A DNA stretch of 5,147 nt from an uncultured Planctomycetaceae bacterium (GTDB lineage Bacteria > Planctomycetota > Planctomycetia > Planctomycetales > Planctomycetaceae): positions 1 through 5,147 of the forward strand of contig CALFYU010000659.1 of NCBI GenBank assembly GCA_937952455.1, in the 5' to 3' direction. Shown here piece by piece: positions 1 to 5,147 of the stretch (the stretch's first letter is position 1; each line of letters begins with the position of its first letter). Made by a program: the position numbers and the translations under genes. The notes beneath the pieces were generated by a model, which saw nothing but the letters and a program-made list of their open reading frames with translations, made no database searches and was not told where the DNA came from.

Positions 1-56
1 GCGTGCTAGCCGTGGCAGCCAGTGCGATCCTGCTCGCTGCAGCGACCGGCTTTTGA
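1..56 (+). CDS. Possible C-terminal end of a membrane protein (partial)
   Basis: Read in the frame starting at base 3, the left edge encodes VLAVAASAILLAAATGF and then TGA at 54-56. This is an uninterrupted hydrophobic stretch that would suit a C-terminal transmembrane helix. The gene would be convergent with the LptC-like gene, whose stop lies 18 nt further on. Only 17 codons are visible, so the family cannot be named. The alternative is a minus-strand gene starting with ATG at 66-64 and running off the edge. That frame encodes an arginine-rich peptide without a clear ribosome binding site, so I favour the plus-strand reading. Alanine-rich peptides also arise by chance in GC-rich DNA, hence the low confidence. 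Confidence 0.35.
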   Translation, partial: VLAVAASAILLAAATGF

Positions 57-74
57 GCCCTGGCATTTAACTAT

Positions 75-941
75 TCACGCGATTCCGCTGAACGTGACCG
101 TGTTCGAAATCATGTCGAACACAAACGGACCGTCGCTGTTGATTTGCACCGGTTCAGGGGGGCTCTCGGGATTGTCACTTTTCTTAAGCAGATGCATTTC
201 GACATGATCCCGCAGGCGTATCGTCTCGATGCCGTCGACGGCAGGCTTGTCTTTGCTCAGAACCCCGCTTGCGGGAATCAGTTTCAACTCCAGCCCGTGT
301 CCCGTGCCGTAGTGTCCGTCGTACTCGAACGTCACCAGATCGTCACTCCACGCCAGCGGCGAGGTAACCGCCATGGTCGGCATCTGCGGATCGCGCCGCG
401 GATTTTCCTGGAAGACGAAGTTGTGACCGCGGAGCATCAGCCCCTTGGGACCGCGGATCTCAAATTCACCGTTGAGCGACCCGCCGACAACCCGACCCGG
501 ATTAAAGTTCGTCCCCTCGAAACCATGTTCGAATTGCAGTACGGCGGAGCGGCTGATGAGGGTATACGGCGTTTCGTCCGGATCGTCGTCGAGTACCACC
601 ATCGCAAACGGCGTAAACTCGATTTCCCCATGCTTTCCCGATTCTTCCTGATCGGTGTAATCGTCTTCAGGCTTGCGCTCCCAACGTTCCGTGAAGATAT
701 AACGGTTGCCGTCGTGCATCTGAAAGGGAGCATCCCACGACCACTTCAATCCCGGGAGATACTTGGTGGATATCTCCGATTGCGGCCCCCGCTTCTCCTG
801 GAGGTCGATCTTTTGTTTCGCCTGTTTTTTGGGAACAGGCGACTCGCGCTGCACGAACGGAGTGACCCACAGCGCATACAATCCATACGCGCCGATGAGG
901 CAGCCTGTCGAAAGCAGCGTGATCACCAAACGTTTTAACAA
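75..941 (-). CDS. LptC-like membrane-anchored protein, putative LPS export component
   Basis: This 288-residue protein has one N-terminal hydrophobic segment (about residues 5-27) after a short basic start, then a charged linker (about 31-60) and a hydrophilic, beta-rich body. The topology is that of LptC, the bitopic protein that carries LPS from LptB2FG to LptA. Residues about 125-225 alternate glycines and beta strands (GRVVGGSLNGEFEIRGPKG, then RGHNFVFQEN and TSPLAWSDDLVTFEYDG), which resembles the LptA/LptC/OstA jellyroll. The family call rests on this pattern and on the adjacent kdsD, not on a search. Cys14 follows S-T-G, which is a poor lipobox, and hydrophobic residues continue after it, so a membrane anchor is likelier than a lipoprotein. 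It is longer than E. coli LptC (191 residues), yet it ends abruptly at what looks like a strand (FVFDMISNTVTFSG). It lies 47 nt downstream of kdsD on the same strand and is probably cotranscribed. Confidence 0.6.
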   Translation of the reverse strand: MLKRLVITLLSTGCLIGAYGLYALWVTPFVQRESPVPKKQAKQKIDLQEKRGPQSEISTKYLPGLKWSWDAPFQMHDGNRYIFTERWERKPEDDYTDQEESGKHGEIEFTPFAMVVLDDDPDETPYTLISRSAVLQFEHGFEGTNFNPGRVVGGSLNGEFEIRGPKGLMLRGHNFVFQENPRRDPQMPTMAVTSPLAWSDDLVTFEYDGHYGTGHGLELKLIPASGVLSKDKPAVDGIETIRLRDHVEMHLLKKSDNPESPPEPVQINSDGPFVFDMISNTVTFSGIA

Positions 942-947
942 AGCTGT

Positions 948-951
948 TCCT
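948..951 (-). promoter_or_regulatory. Shine-Dalgarno site that sets a TTG start for the LptC-like gene
   Basis: On the minus strand AGGA sits 6 nt before a TTG codon at 941-939. No in-frame ATG or GTG exists between the kdsD stop and this codon. The next alternatives inside the gene, TTG at codon 5 and GTG at codon 6, would clip the basic residues ahead of the membrane segment. TTG is therefore the best-supported start. Confidence 0.55.
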
Positions 952-988
952 ATGGATTTCAGTAGGGTCGATCGTGCGGAGAAATCGA

Positions 989-2017
989 TCAGGCAACTCG
1001 AGAGGATTCGTCCGGCATCAGGCCGATCACGTCGGTGATGTCGATCAGGCCCACTGGCCGTCCGTCCGGGTCCACAACCGGCAATTCACTGATTCGCCGC
1101 TGCGAAAGCAGCGCCAACGCCTCCGTCAGCATCGCCTCGGCGGCAATTGTTACCGGGCCGCGGGTCATCACGTCGGCGATCGGTTGATCCAGTTGTTCAT
1201 CGGCCCGCCGTTCTAACAACCGCACCAAGTCGCTGTCGGTAAAGATTCCCGTCAATAGTCCGTCGGCATCGACCAGCATCACGGCCCCCGTGCGGCGATC
1301 AGGGCGGCTCAGTCGGACCAACGCGTCACGGATCGACATCGTTTCCGCCGCAATCCGCAATTCGGCGCCCCGGCGCATCGTCTCCGCCACAGTCTTGAGC
1401 CGATTACCCAAACTCCCACCCGGATGAAACCGGGCAAAATCCTGGGGCGTGAACCCCCGCTCTTCACTGACGACAATCGCCAGCGCGTCTCCCACCGCCA
1501 ACATCGCGGTCGTGCTGTTGGTCGGCGCCAGTTTCAATTGTCCCGCTTCGCCCAGCGGCCCCAAGATTAGCGCGATATCGGCGGCGGCAGCCAAAGTGCT
1601 ACCGCGACGGCCGGTGATCGCGATGAGGCACGCGGCCAGCGATTTCGTATGGCCAACCAGTTGGCAGATTTCGTCGGTTTCGCCGCTATTGGAGAGTGCT
1701 ATGACCACGTCAGCGGCATGCAGGCATCCCAAGTCTCCGTGCACCGCTTCGGCGGGGTGCAGGAATTGCGCCGGCGTGCCTGTCGACGACAACGTGGCGG
1801 CGATCTTCTGCCCGATCCAACCCGCCTTGCCCATCCCGGTCACGACCACGCGACCGCGGCAGCCCAAGATCGCATCGACTGCCTGAGAAAACTCGACGCC
1901 CAATGTCTCAGCGACGGTCGTCAAAGCGGTCGCTTCGTCACGGATGATTTGTTTCCCCGCGCGCAGCCGAGTCACGTCGGCGGCGGGGATAACGGGCGTG
2001 GGGTGTGAGGCGCTCAT
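989..2017 (-). CDS. kdsD: Arabinose-5-phosphate isomerase (KdsD/KpsF family, SIS plus two CBS domains)
   Basis: The enzyme interconverts D-ribulose 5-phosphate and D-arabinose 5-phosphate, the first step towards Kdo, the sugar joining lipid A to the LPS core. It is 342 residues long (E. coli KdsD 328). The SIS domain covers about 35-185, with TGMGKAGWIGQK (60-71), STGT (78-81), HPAEAVHGDLG (87-97), SNSGET (109-114), LAPTNSTTA (163-171) and FHPGGSLG (197-204). Two CBS domains follow, about 217-270 and 282-335. The residues matching the four catalytic positions of E. coli KdsD (Lys59, Glu111, Glu152, His193) are present as Lys64, Glu113, Glu157 and His198. The usual GMGKSGH loop reads GMGKAGW here. 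An upstream in-frame TTG at 2053 would add 12 residues, but the ATG at 2017 has a good ribosome binding site and suits the family length. It is the first gene of a probable two-gene envelope operon with its own promoter. Confidence 0.93.
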   Translation of the reverse strand: MSASHPTPVIPAADVTRLRAGKQIIRDEATALTTVAETLGVEFSQAVDAILGCRGRVVVTGMGKAGWIGQKIAATLSSTGTPAQFLHPAEAVHGDLGCLHAADVVIALSNSGETDEICQLVGHTKSLAACLIAITGRRGSTLAAAADIALILGPLGEAGQLKLAPTNSTTAMLAVGDALAIVVSEERGFTPQDFARFHPGGSLGNRLKTVAETMRRGAELRIAAETMSIRDALVRLSRPDRRTGAVMLVDADGLLTGIFTDSDLVRLLERRADEQLDQPIADVMTRGPVTIAAEAMLTEALALLSQRRISELPVVDPDGRPVGLIDITDVIGLMPDESSRVA

Positions 2018-2025
2018 GCGGGTCG

Positions 2026-2030
2026 TCCTT
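2026..2030 (-). promoter_or_regulatory. Shine-Dalgarno site that sets the kdsD start
   Basis: AAGGA on the minus strand lies 8 nt before the ATG at 2017-2015. The longer reading frame from TTG at 2053 would run through this site, so it decides in favour of the ATG. Confidence 0.6.
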
Positions 2031-2094
2031 GACCGAAAATGAGAGCTGGCCAAACTTTAGATCGTTCGGCGCGGGATAGATGAGAAGGGGCGGC

Positions 2095-2123
2095 AGTATA
2101 TCCGTCCTCCGCCGGCCGGTCAA
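2095..2123 (-). promoter_or_regulatory. Sigma70-type promoter of the kdsD operon
   Basis: Read on the minus strand, TTGACC (2123-2118) is followed by exactly 17 nt and then TATACT (2100-2095). Each hexamer differs from the consensus at one position. Transcription would begin near 2088, giving a leader of about 70 nt before the kdsD ATG. The assignment is by sequence match only. Confidence 0.68.
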
Positions 2124-2297
2124 TGCGGCCTTTAGCAGGGCTAGGCAACGCAACGTGTTTTATGTAAGTGGTTTACGATGCGCGCCCGCTCAGCTGATCC
2201 GGATTGTGAACAGCGAAAACCGCGCGTCGCTTCGTTAGCGCCCTCTCAAATCTCAATGGCGGAATGATTGTTTTCGCTTTTCCTGACCGCCGACAGC

Positions 2298-2303
2298 TAT
2301 ACT
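2298..2303 (+). promoter_or_regulatory. Possible -10 box for ppk2
   Basis: TATACT lies 60 nt before the chosen ppk2 ATG and is followed by GC, as in the kdsD promoter. No good -35 hexamer stands 16-18 nt upstream (the sequence there is about CGCTTT), and there is no TG extension. If it works, the in-frame ATG at 2264 would lie upstream of the transcript, which favours the later start. Confidence 0.3.
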
Positions 2304-2362
2304 GCATAGAGGCAAGCGATATAGGCAAACAGCCCGGCATGCGAAAAATAGGCAAAACAAAC

Positions 2363-3289
2363 ATGGCAGCAAGAGCATCGAGAACGAAGCGGAAAACCAC
2401 CCGGCGACGCACCAGGAAATCGACCGGCGAGAAGCAAAGCGCTCACAAGAAGCAGCGCGACTCGATTCGCAACTCGGCCGACGGGCCCTATCCCTATGAC
2501 AAAAAGCTGAAGAATTCCGAGTACGAAAAAATGCTCGTCGCCCTGCAAATCGAGTTGATGAAGGTCCAGAAGTGGGTCCGCGAATCGCGACAAAAGGTGG
2601 CAATTCTGTTCGAAGGCCGCGATGCCGCCGGGAAAGGGGGCACGATCAAGCGGTTTATCCAACATCTCAACCCCCGCCTGGCCCGCGTCGTGGCACTGCC
2701 CAAACCGACTGACATCGAGCGCGGGCAATGGTATTTTCAGCGCTACGTGGCCCACCTGCCGACGCGCGGCGAACTCACATTCTTCGATCGCTCGTGGTAC
2801 AACCGCGCGGGGGTCGAACCAGTGATGGGTTATTGCACGCCAGAGGATTACCAGCGGTTTATTCACCAGGCCCCCGAGTTCGAGCGGGCGCAAATTACCA
2901 GCGGTCTACTCCTCTTCAAGTTCTGGTTCGACGTCGGCCGCAAGGAGCAGCGTCGGCGGATCGAATCCCGCCAAAAGGATCCGCTGAAACATTGGAAGCT
3001 CAGCCCGATGGACTTCGAAGCGATGCAGCGCTGGGATGATTACACCAAAGCCCGCGACGGGATGTTCCTGTTCACCGACACGAAACACGCTCCCTGGACG
3101 ATCATTCGCTCCGATGACAAGCGGCGGGCACGCATTGGCGCCATGCAGGAGTTTCTAAACCGCCTGCCGTATCCCGACAAGGATGAATCAATCGCCGTCC
3201 GCCCGGATCCGCTAATTGTCGGTCCCGTGTCAACAATGCTTCCCTTAGAAGGCCGGTTCATGTTCGCCGAGGGCCTGCCGCCCAGCTGA
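2363..3289 (+). CDS. ppk2: Polyphosphate kinase 2 (PPK2 family, class I-like)
   Basis: PPK2 enzymes transfer phosphate between polyphosphate and nucleotides. Class I members mainly make nucleoside triphosphates from diphosphates. From the ATG at 2363 the protein has 308 residues, the usual size. Visible features are YPYDKKL (43-49) and LQIELMKVQ (61-69) before the core, the Walker A loop GRDAAGKGG (85-93, Lys91), the Walker B region FFDRSWYNRAGVEPVMGYC (140-158, Asp142), the lid RRIESRQKDPLKHWKLSPMD (198-217), and WDDYTKARD and APWTIIRSDDKRRAR near the end. These closely match the single-domain class I enzymes, for example the Sinorhizobium one as I recall it. Residues 1-33 contain 14 Lys/Arg, an unusually basic tail. 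Other in-frame ATGs lie at 2264 and 2339. I chose 2363 because AGG stands 10 nt before it and a TATACT box lies within the longest version. The stop is 11 nt from that of the convergent permease. Confidence 0.93.
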   Translation: MAARASRTKRKTTRRRTRKSTGEKQSAHKKQRDSIRNSADGPYPYDKKLKNSEYEKMLVALQIELMKVQKWVRESRQKVAILFEGRDAAGKGGTIKRFIQHLNPRLARVVALPKPTDIERGQWYFQRYVAHLPTRGELTFFDRSWYNRAGVEPVMGYCTPEDYQRFIHQAPEFERAQITSGLLLFKFWFDVGRKEQRRRIESRQKDPLKHWKLSPMDFEAMQRWDDYTKARDGMFLFTDTKHAPWTIIRSDDKRRARIGAMQEFLNRLPYPDKDESIAVRPDPLIVGPVSTMLPLEGRFMFAEGLPPS

Positions 3290-3308
3290 GCGCCACCGGC
3301 TCAACTGG
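3282..3308. terminator. Hairpin between convergent stop codons, possible bidirectional terminator
   Basis: CCAG (3282-3285) pairs with CTGG (3305-3308). After one C/A mismatch, TGAGC (3287-3291) pairs with GCTCA (3299-3303), leaving a 7-nt loop. The inner stem contains both stop codons, TGA of ppk2 (3287-3289) and TGA of the permease (3303-3301). No T-run follows on either strand, so it is not a classical intrinsic terminator. Its place in the 11-nt convergent gap is the main reason to list it. Confidence 0.35.
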
Positions 3309-4920
3309 CCAAAGAGCGCGAGACGTCGAAACGCTGAAACGCCCAAGCGACCGCGGGAAGTATCGCGGCGACTCCCAACATCAGCAAACTCCAGGCGACA
3401 ATCACGCCGGCGGCTGGGGAGTTGCCCAACAGCAGATAGGCGATCGCTCCGCCGGCAGCTGCCAAACCGACGATCAGGCCCAATAGCATCATTTTGGCGA
3501 TCATCATCATCATCTGTCTTCCGAAATGCTGAAAATCGCCCGGTGTACTGGCGGCAATCCGTACAGGATAGATCAAGAACATCAAGTTCTCGATGCCGTA
3601 AAGCAGGATATTCAACGGCAGAACAAACAGTCCCGCCAACAGGGCGACGAGCAGGTTGCCCGTCATCACCGCCACGATCGCAAACAGCGCCAACTGCAAG
3701 CATGTCACCAAAATGATCGGTGCCGCCAATTCCCCCGCGGCGATCGCGATCGGCCGCAGCGGCAATTGTTTGAGGAGTTCCATCTGTTCCAGGTCGCCGC
3801 GAAAGTCGAACGGGAACAGTGACGAAAAAATGAACGTGCAATACACCGAGGCTCCAACCAGCACGCCCACCAGGTTTTCATCCCCCATTTGATGGACCAG
3901 GAACAGCACCACGCCGCCGCCGACGGCGATCATGATCAAAGGGACCCACATCGAACTCCGCAGCGCCTTGGTGAATTGCCGCCGCGCGATCGTCCCGACG
4001 CCCGCCAAACGCGGGAATTTTGGAAGCCGGCGAGTGACGGCCCCTTCGTCGGCGGAGAACTTAAAATTTCCACTCCGCATTCGCTGCATCCGCTGGTAGA
4101 TCGCCTGACTGCCGGCGACGGCCGCCTCCAGGTAATCGGCATCCAACCGTATGATCATCAACAGCAGCGCGCCGTTGATGGCGACGGCCAATGACGTCCA
4201 CAGCGCGAAATCGGGAAACAGCTGCTCTGCGGCGATCACCCGCCCGTAAGCGTCGAAGGGGATCAATAACAAGAATCCGGCCCAAGACTGCCGCATGGCC
4301 TCGGCGTAATCCTGCATCCGATTCCCGTCGCGCGCCGCCAATCCGCTCCAGACGGCGGCAATCAACAGCACTCCCAACGTTAGCAACACCACCTTGCGCG
4401 ACAGTGAGACGCCCCGCTCGGCCAGCGTCTGCGCCACCAACACGAAGGCAATCTGCAGCAATTGCACAAAGATTACGGCCAAAAACAGCCCCACGATCAC
4501 AAACCACCACGAGACGGCGAACCGGGTCGTCCAGGTCGAAAAGATCGCTGCCAGGAACAACGCACCGACGACGTTGCCCGCCAGCTTGTAGTACAACAAT
4601 TCACGGCGCGTGAACGGGCCGGCGAACAGGAAATCCACCTCCGCTGGCCAAAAATGAATCGCCTGCAATTTGGAGCTGGAGTTCAGACTCAACAGCGTAA
4701 AGGCCAGCAGAAACACCGGAACCATCGTTCGCAGAAGTTCCGGATGCGGCTCCCGCGGCGAACTCAACAGCACGACGACGTTGGACCCTAACATCAAAAA
4801 CAACATCATCGCCCCGCAGAAAAACGTGATCGCCCCGCGGACGGTCTTTAGTCCCCCCAACGCCCGCCGCACATTGGCGCGGTAACGCAGCCGCAGTAGT
4901 TTCCACAGCGCGGGATGCAT
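3301..4920 (-). CDS. Putative ABC exporter permease, about 12 membrane helices
   Basis: This 539-residue membrane protein probably forms the membrane part of an exporter together with the ATPase encoded just upstream. Hydrophobic segments fall at about 28-52, 63-82, 114-132, 136-165, 176-195, 238-258, 325-344, 348-370, 396-419, 421-450, 472-498 and 502-527. A hydrophilic stretch (259-320) separates two halves. Each half has a loop after its second helix with related spacing: PAEVDFLFAGPFTRREL (92-108), and DLEQMELLKQLPLRPIAI (376-393) followed by GE. This suggests an internal duplication and fits the putative ABC exporter family (Pfam ABC_export, by memory) found in planctomycetes and Firmicutes. 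The substrate is unknown. The ATG at 4920 is preceded by GAAGG, which can fold into a small hairpin. A methionine cluster (MMMMIAKMM, 470-478) stands out. The 171-nt gap to the ATPase is long for an operon and contains repeats. Confidence 0.8.
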   Translation of the reverse strand: MHPALWKLLRLRYRANVRRALGGLKTVRGAITFFCGAMMLFLMLGSNVVVLLSSPREPHPELLRTMVPVFLLAFTLLSLNSSSKLQAIHFWPAEVDFLFAGPFTRRELLYYKLAGNVVGALFLAAIFSTWTTRFAVSWWFVIVGLFLAVIFVQLLQIAFVLVAQTLAERGVSLSRKVVLLTLGVLLIAAVWSGLAARDGNRMQDYAEAMRQSWAGFLLLIPFDAYGRVIAAEQLFPDFALWTSLAVAINGALLLMIIRLDADYLEAAVAGSQAIYQRMQRMRSGNFKFSADEGAVTRRLPKFPRLAGVGTIARRQFTKALRSSMWVPLIMIAVGGGVVLFLVHQMGDENLVGVLVGASVYCTFIFSSLFPFDFRGDLEQMELLKQLPLRPIAIAAGELAAPIILVTCLQLALFAIVAVMTGNLLVALLAGLFVLPLNILLYGIENLMFLIYPVRIAASTPGDFQHFGRQMMMMIAKMMLLGLIVGLAAAGGAIAYLLLGNSPAAGVIVAWSLLMLGVAAILPAVAWAFQRFDVSRSLAS

Positions 4921-4934
4921 GAAGGGAAGCCTTC
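4921..4934 (-). promoter_or_regulatory. Shine-Dalgarno site inside a start-proximal hairpin
   Basis: On the minus strand GAAGG (4934-4930), a four-base loop CTTC and CCTTC (4925-4921) directly precede the ATG of the permease. The GAAGG is the only good ribosome binding site, 9 nt from the ATG, and it is one arm of the 5-bp stem. Folding would hide it. The stem is short, so the effect may be weak. Confidence 0.45.
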
Positions 4935-4943
4935 AGATAGAGA

Positions 4944-5101
4944 ACAGGCTTGAGGCTACAGGCTTGAGGTTTCGGAATCGGCGCCTAACCTCTCGACGGA
5001 CGTGAAACTGCACCATTACGTTCAACAGATCTTTCCTTCATTGCGGAGTTCTCGATCAACGACCATCTAAAGGCACCTCAAATCTCAAGCCTTAAGCCTC
5101 C
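4944..5101. repeat. Inverted pair of heptanucleotide repeat tracts between ABC ATPase and permease
   Basis: Plus-strand 4944-4971 consists of four 7-nt units close to TGAGGCT or ACAGGCT. The first and second 14-nt pairs match at 13 of 14 positions. Minus-strand 5101-5074 also consists of four units of the type TGAGGCT/TAAGGCT/TGAGATT. The best-matching 21 nt of the two arms (4952-4972 and the complement of 5080-5100) agree at 18 positions, so the arms can pair across a spacer of 107 nt. The right arm includes the TAA stop of the ATPase gene. The spacer (4973-5079) contains no recognisable gene or promoter, only minus-strand frames of 14 and 18 codons. It could be a small dispersed repeat, or a long-range mRNA stem inside the operon. 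Confidence 0.65.
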
Positions 5102-5147
5102 GCGCGTGTGCCCTCGGTGGCATGGAAGAATACATCTTCCAGCGATG
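5092..5147 (-). CDS. ABC transporter ATP-binding protein, C-terminal end (partial)
   Basis: The right edge encodes, on the minus strand, SLEDVFFHATEGTRAEA and then TAA at 5094-5092. SLE-[DE]-VF followed by a short tail is the characteristic end of ABC-type nucleotide-binding subunits of two-component exporters. All catalytic motifs (Walker A, signature, Walker B) would lie beyond the window. The next gene on the strand is a membrane permease, as expected for an ATPase-permease pair. The last residues (about EA and the stop) are read from the heptad repeat that fills the spacer, so the repeat may have set the present end of the protein. Confidence 0.75.
   Translation of the reverse strand, partial: SLEDVFFHATEGTRAEA

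Larger units (their letters stand above)
2018..2362. other. Divergent intergenic region between kdsD and ppk2
   Basis: About 345 nt separate the chosen starts of two divergent genes. The left part holds the kdsD ribosome binding site and a near-consensus promoter. The right part holds a TATACT box in front of ppk2. The octamer TATACTGC occurs in both, on opposite strands (minus strand 2100-2093; plus strand 2298-2305). A GC-rich 5-bp stem with a 7-nt loop (GGCCG/CGGCC, 2114-2130) followed by TTT overlaps the kdsD -35 box. The middle part (about 2135-2260) shows no clear gene. A 29-codon frame from 2178 to 2267 is open but has no ribosome binding site. Confidence 0.6.

Noticed and set aside
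48..59. Small hairpin GGCT/AGCC with a 4-nt loop at the left convergent junction
   Set aside because: Only 4 bp and no T-run, so there is too little to call a terminator.
144..938. Long plus-strand open frame (264 codons) opposite the LptC-like gene
   Set aside because: Arginine-rich and low-complexity in places, with no recognisable motif. It is a mirror of the minus-strand gene, which has a membrane anchor, a ribosome binding site and an operon partner.
2114..2133. GC stem (GGCCG/CGGCC) followed by TTT, like a terminator
   Set aside because: Only 5 bp with three T residues, no plus-strand gene upstream to terminate, and it overlaps the -35 box of the kdsD promoter.
2245..2256. 12-nt match CTCAAATCTCAA shared with the repeat region at 5077-5088
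   Set aside because: One exact 12-mer match is expected about once by chance in a window of this size, and the rest of the heptad pattern is missing here.
2178..2267. 29-codon plus-strand frame whose TGA overlaps an ATG of ppk2 (ATGA)
   Set aside because: No ribosome binding site and no recognisable peptide features, and the overlapping ATG at 2264 is probably not the real ppk2 start.
4191..4613. Plus-strand open frame of 140 codons opposite the permease
   Set aside because: Composition is extremely Arg/Thr/Ser/Pro-rich, as expected for the complement of a GC-rich hydrophobic gene.
4973..5079. Short minus-strand frames (14 and 18 codons) in the spacer between the repeat arms
   Set aside because: Too short, with no similarity recognised; a few short open frames are expected in any 107-nt stretch.

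Overview
The window looks like a piece of a Planctomycetota chromosome. This is an inference from the moderately high GC, the Gram-negative-type lipopolysaccharide (LPS) genes, the divergence of the LptC-like protein, and the planctomycete-looking sequence of the isomerase and ABC exporter. No rRNA, tRNA, insertion sequence, CRISPR array or phage gene was seen. The content is mostly ordinary chromosomal housekeeping, and I did not find a convincing new multi-gene system.

Layout, left to right. (1) Positions 1-56 hold what may be the last 17 codons of a plus-strand membrane protein, convergent with the next gene. (2) Positions 75-2017 are a minus-strand pair: kdsD (arabinose-5-phosphate isomerase, SIS plus two CBS domains), then, 47 nt downstream, a membrane-anchored LptC-like protein. 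A near-consensus sigma70-type promoter (TTGACC, 17 nt, TATACT) lies upstream of kdsD at 2095-2123. This matches the kdsD-lptC part of the proteobacterial kdsD-kdsC-lptC-lptA-lptB order and points to Kdo/LPS synthesis coupled to LPS export. (3) Positions 2018-2362 are a divergent intergenic region. (4) Positions 2363-3289 (plus strand) encode a class I-like polyphosphate kinase 2 with a strongly basic N-terminal tail. (5) Only 11 nt after its stop lies the stop of a minus-strand, roughly 12-helix ABC exporter permease (3301-4920). The two convergent genes share a hairpin covering both stop codons. (6) Positions 4921-5091 separate the permease from the C-terminus of an upstream ABC ATPase (5092-5147, cut by the window edge). 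This spacer carries an inverted pair of degenerate heptanucleotide repeats (consensus TGAGGCT), and one arm supplies the stop codon of the ATPase.

How the genes relate. kdsD and the LptC-like gene are probably one envelope (LPS) operon. The ATPase and permease are probably one two-gene exporter of unknown substrate. The PPK2 gene stands alone and would use polyphosphate to make nucleoside triphosphates. The most unusual structures are the inverted heptad repeat inside the ABC operon, the possibly curtailed C-terminus of the LptC-like protein, and the basic tail of PPK2.
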